Assembly: GCA_904420095.1 (NCBI GenBank)
Contig: CAJFUB010000036.1
Span: 62,001 to 126,000 of the forward strand
Source of the DNA: an uncultured Clostridia bacterium
GTDB taxonomy: Bacteria; Bacillota; Clostridia; UBA1212; UBA1255
Direction of reading: 5' to 3'
DNA: 64,000 nucleotides
In this document: positions 62,034-64,000 of the stretch, piece after piece
Numbering within the stretch: the stretch's first letter is position 1
Layout: each line of letters starts with the position of its first letter
The notes under the pieces: generated by a model
Database searches by the model: none
What the model saw: only the letters and a program-made list of their open reading frames with translations
What the model was told of the DNA's origin: nothing
Position numbers and translations under genes: made by a program

Positions 62034-62105
62034 TTTGATCTCCTTATATTATCCGAATATTCCTGCAAAAAGCCCCCGATTGCATTTCCTGTCTCTTCAA
62101 ATTTT

Positions 62106-62717
62106 TTAAGCAGTCGGAACGCTGCGGCGAATCGGCTCGGAAGAGAATACTTCATCTGCAATCTGCTTTAAAACAAAGATTTTCAGCTGCGGGTATATCT
62201 CTTTCATTTTCTCCTGTGCCGCCGCAAAATCACCCTGCCTGTGCATGGAAACACTGTCTAGAAAAGTTCTGTATACTTGTGTGCTCTCACTGCAATTAAT
62301 CTTATCATAATGCGCTTTCATGGCGTCTGCATCCTTTTGCTGCAGATAAAACAAAGCCAGCCAAAACTCTTTTATATCGTTGCGCAGCAAAGCATTGATG
62401 TGCTCCAGAAACCGTTCGTGATCGGATTTTGAGAAATACGCAATCGCAAGCGCAAAATTCAGATATTCAATACTTTGGACTGTGGCTTTGGTTGATCGCC
62501 GGGCGTTATACTTCTTGTAAACCTTCTGAAGCTTTTCGCCGTCTTTTATCACCTCATCGTAGTTGCCGGCTGCAATATTATCTGCTATACGTTTGCCTTT
62601 ACGTCTTAATAGAATCGCGCGTATGGTATTGAATACCATAATAACAGCAATCATAATTAAAATGACAATTAAGGGCTCAAAGTGAAATTCTACATTACCG
62701 ACAGTTTTTGAAAGCAT
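62106..62717 (-). CDS. Membrane-anchored TPR-like protein following an RHS gene
   Basis: Protein of 203 residues: one N-terminal transmembrane helix (about 14-38), basic stretch RRKGKRIADNIAAGNY, then helices typical of TPR folds (IEYLNFALAIAYFSKSDHERF, FWLALFYLQQKDADAMKAHY, MHRQGDFAAAQEKMKEIYPQ). I start at ATG 62717 behind GAGGTG. It comes 65 bases after the RHS stop, the position of an immunity gene. Related in layout to the plus-strand 57.4 kb gene. Confidence 0.6.
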   Translation of the reverse strand: MLSKTVGNVEFHFEPLIVILIMIAVIMVFNTIRAILLRRKGKRIADNIAAGNYDEVIKDGEKLQKVYKKYNARRSTKATVQSIEYLNFALAIAYFSKSDHERFLEHINALLRNDIKEFWLALFYLQQKDADAMKAHYDKINCSESTQVYRTFLDSVSMHRQGDFAAAQEKMKEIYPQLKIFVLKQIADEVFSSEPIRRSVPTA

Positions 62718-62782
62718 ATCCACACCTCAGAAAAATTTATTTATCCTCCAATAAAGGGCTCTGATACCGGCTCATATAGATG

Positions 62783-64000
62783 CTAATGCATAAATGCCGG
62801 AATGAAAATCGTTCCGCCAGAATACGCCCCAGCAATTGCCAGACTGGCTACTACGACAGCCGTCTCTGGGCCGTTTAACGAGTATTTTGTATATATATAA
62901 CCATCACCCGCGTTATATGCGACTTTATAAAAAATTCGTCCTGGTACACTAGTTCCAATTTCATGAGAAACATTATCCATGTGAATATTTAGAGAAGCTT
63001 GTGGCCCCGTGGATAAACCTGCACCATAACCATTAATATTGACATCAATACCTATCGACCATTCCCAAAATTCCCACAAATTTTCTCCTGCGGAGATAAA
63101 AAACGTTATAGGCTTTTCATTCCCAAAACTTTTATTATAGCCAATACCATCTTCATAAGTTGCAAGATAATAATACTGGTGATTCAATGTCTTTTCTTTT
63201 CCTATGCTCGCATAAAAACCAACATTATCCATAATTGCATTAACTATGTTACTTAAGCCATCCATAAGTTGTATGCCTGCATTGAAGAGAACATTTCCGG
63301 CAGGTTTTACAACATTGCTATCAATCCAAGCTATGGCGCTTTCTGCCGCATCCTTCACATCATTATAAGTGCTGGTGATCCAATCTTTTGCGCTATTATA
63401 GGTATCAACAACAAAATCTTTTGCGTCATTGTAAGTATCAACAATCCAACTCTTTGCGTCGTTATAAGCATCGACAACCCAATCTTTAACTGCATTATAC
63501 TTATCCTTCAGCCAGCCTACAAATAGTCCGAACGGATCCACAAAGGACACGGGGTTGCCGTTTGCATAAGCATACCGGTTCAGTGTGATTGCATTGGAAA
63601 TCTGTCCGGCGATCACATCCGCGTTGACGAACCGCTTCATATCCGGAGAGTAATATCTCGCTCTCATATAAATGAGTCCGTTGGTATCCGTCACAACGCC
63701 GTCTCTGCCGTTGTAGCCGAAGATTACCGCGCTCGTGCCCGTTCTGCTGATCAGCTTCCCGTAGGTATCATATGCGAATGTATCGGTAATGATTCCGTTT
63801 GCATCGGTAATCGCAACGGTGCTGCCTCTGCAGTCGAAGTGATACGTCCTGAACGTGCTGCCGGTCTGCTCTCCGATCAGCCCGAGTCCGTATACGTATT
63901 TCGTTACGTTGCTGCCCGTCGTCTTTGTCAGAAGCCTGCTGAGCCTTGCGTTGGTGTCGTAAGTATAGGCAGTATCTTCTTCGGCGCAAAGATTCCGGAT
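62783..64000 (-). CDS. RHS-family protein, C-terminal part (runs off the window)
   Basis: The frame is open from the window edge: YTYDTNARLSRLL, YVYGLGLIGEQTG, YHFDCRGSTVAITDANG, FAYDTYGKLISRTG, then the RHS core MRARYYSPDMKRFVNADV and YANGNPVSFVDPFGLF. After the boundary come four to five 11-residue repeats of the form KDWVVDAYNDA, then a tip of about 200 residues with FYASIGKEKTLNHQYYYLATY and an Ala/Gly-rich end. I do not recognise the tip as a named toxin. The N-terminal part lies beyond base 64000. Two membrane protein genes follow. Confidence 0.85.
   Translation of the reverse strand: MRNLCAEEDTAYTYDTNARLSRLLTKTTGSNVTKYVYGLGLIGEQTGSTFRTYHFDCRGSTVAITDANGIITDTFAYDTYGKLISRTGTSAVIFGYNGRDGVVTDTNGLIYMRARYYSPDMKRFVNADVIAGQISNAITLNRYAYANGNPVSFVDPFGLFVGWLKDKYNAVKDWVVDAYNDAKSWIVDTYNDAKDFVVDTYNSAKDWITSTYNDVKDAAESAIAWIDSNVVKPAGNVLFNAGIQLMDGLSNIVNAIMDNVGFYASIGKEKTLNHQYYYLATYEDGIGYNKSFGNEKPITFFISAGENLWEFWEWSIGIDVNINGYGAGLSTGPQASLNIHMDNVSHEIGTSVPGRIFYKVAYNAGDGYIYTKYSLNGPETAVVVASLAIAGAYSGGTIFIPAFMH

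Noticed and set aside
63380-63530. Regular DNA repeats that might suggest a CRISPR array
   Set aside because: The repeats are 33 bases, in frame and without spacers; they encode the 11-residue protein repeats of the RHS gene.

Overview
The window looks like a chromosome segment of an anaerobic, spore-forming Gram-positive of the Clostridia. Reasons: a PolC-type replicase, an alpha/beta small acid-soluble spore protein, an N-terminal-rubredoxin (reverse) rubrerythrin, AsnA, YlbF, ZapA, Asp23-type proteins, the alr-mazE-mazF order, and a ribosomal protein L17 with the long internal insertion I associate with Clostridia. Housekeeping genes look moderately GC-rich; the toxin, immunity and DUF3289 regions are visibly richer in A+T, which suggests acquired DNA. 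I read no tRNA, rRNA or CRISPR array.

Layout. 0-8.3 kb: tail of rpoA, rplQ, ECF vitamin transporter core (ecfA1-ecfA2-ecfT), nnrD-alr-mazE-mazF, a DUF6873-like gene, a DUF378 protein, a spore SASP and a small Cys-rich membrane protein. 8.3-19.2 kb: a very large WapA/RHS-like secreted YD-repeat protein behind a perfect-consensus promoter, ending in a restriction-endonuclease-fold toxin and followed by its likely immunity gene. Behind it lies an array of decayed orphan RHS tips, each with its own immunity-like gene. 19.2-26.7 kb: a minus-strand four-gene operon (two GH127/DUF1680 proteins and two surface proteins built from one duplicated unknown domain) with a divergent AraC regulator. 26.8-28.5 kb: an unusual sigma factor with a long C-terminal extension.

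28.6-44.8 kb: a core block with polC (apparently without the inserted proofreading exonuclease), a P-loop/Asp23 fusion, DUF6062, an OGG1-type glycosylase, a polar amino acid ABC transporter, a YerC/TrpR regulator, ylbF-mutS-miaB-asnA and a cell-wall amidase. 44.9-48.7 kb: a minus-strand lipoprotein behind a collapsed RHS copy, then a low-GC three-gene set (DUF1906, Big_2-DUF3289, membrane protein). 48.9-56.7 kb: a small membrane protein, GH78 alpha-L-rhamnosidase, M18 aminopeptidase, U32/DUF3656 protein, zapA and rubrerythrin under a 29-nt perfect palindrome. 56.7-64 kb: a second RHS region on the minus strand, running off the window end, with two related copies of a two-gene membrane immunity-like module in opposite orientation.

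How the genes fit together: the core genes serve replication, repair, translation and wall metabolism. The accessory parts point to contact-dependent competition by RHS toxins, with tip exchange and decay clearly visible, and to use of plant- or host-derived arabinose- and rhamnose-containing glycans. All functional calls rest on reading the sequence and on family knowledge; no database search was run.
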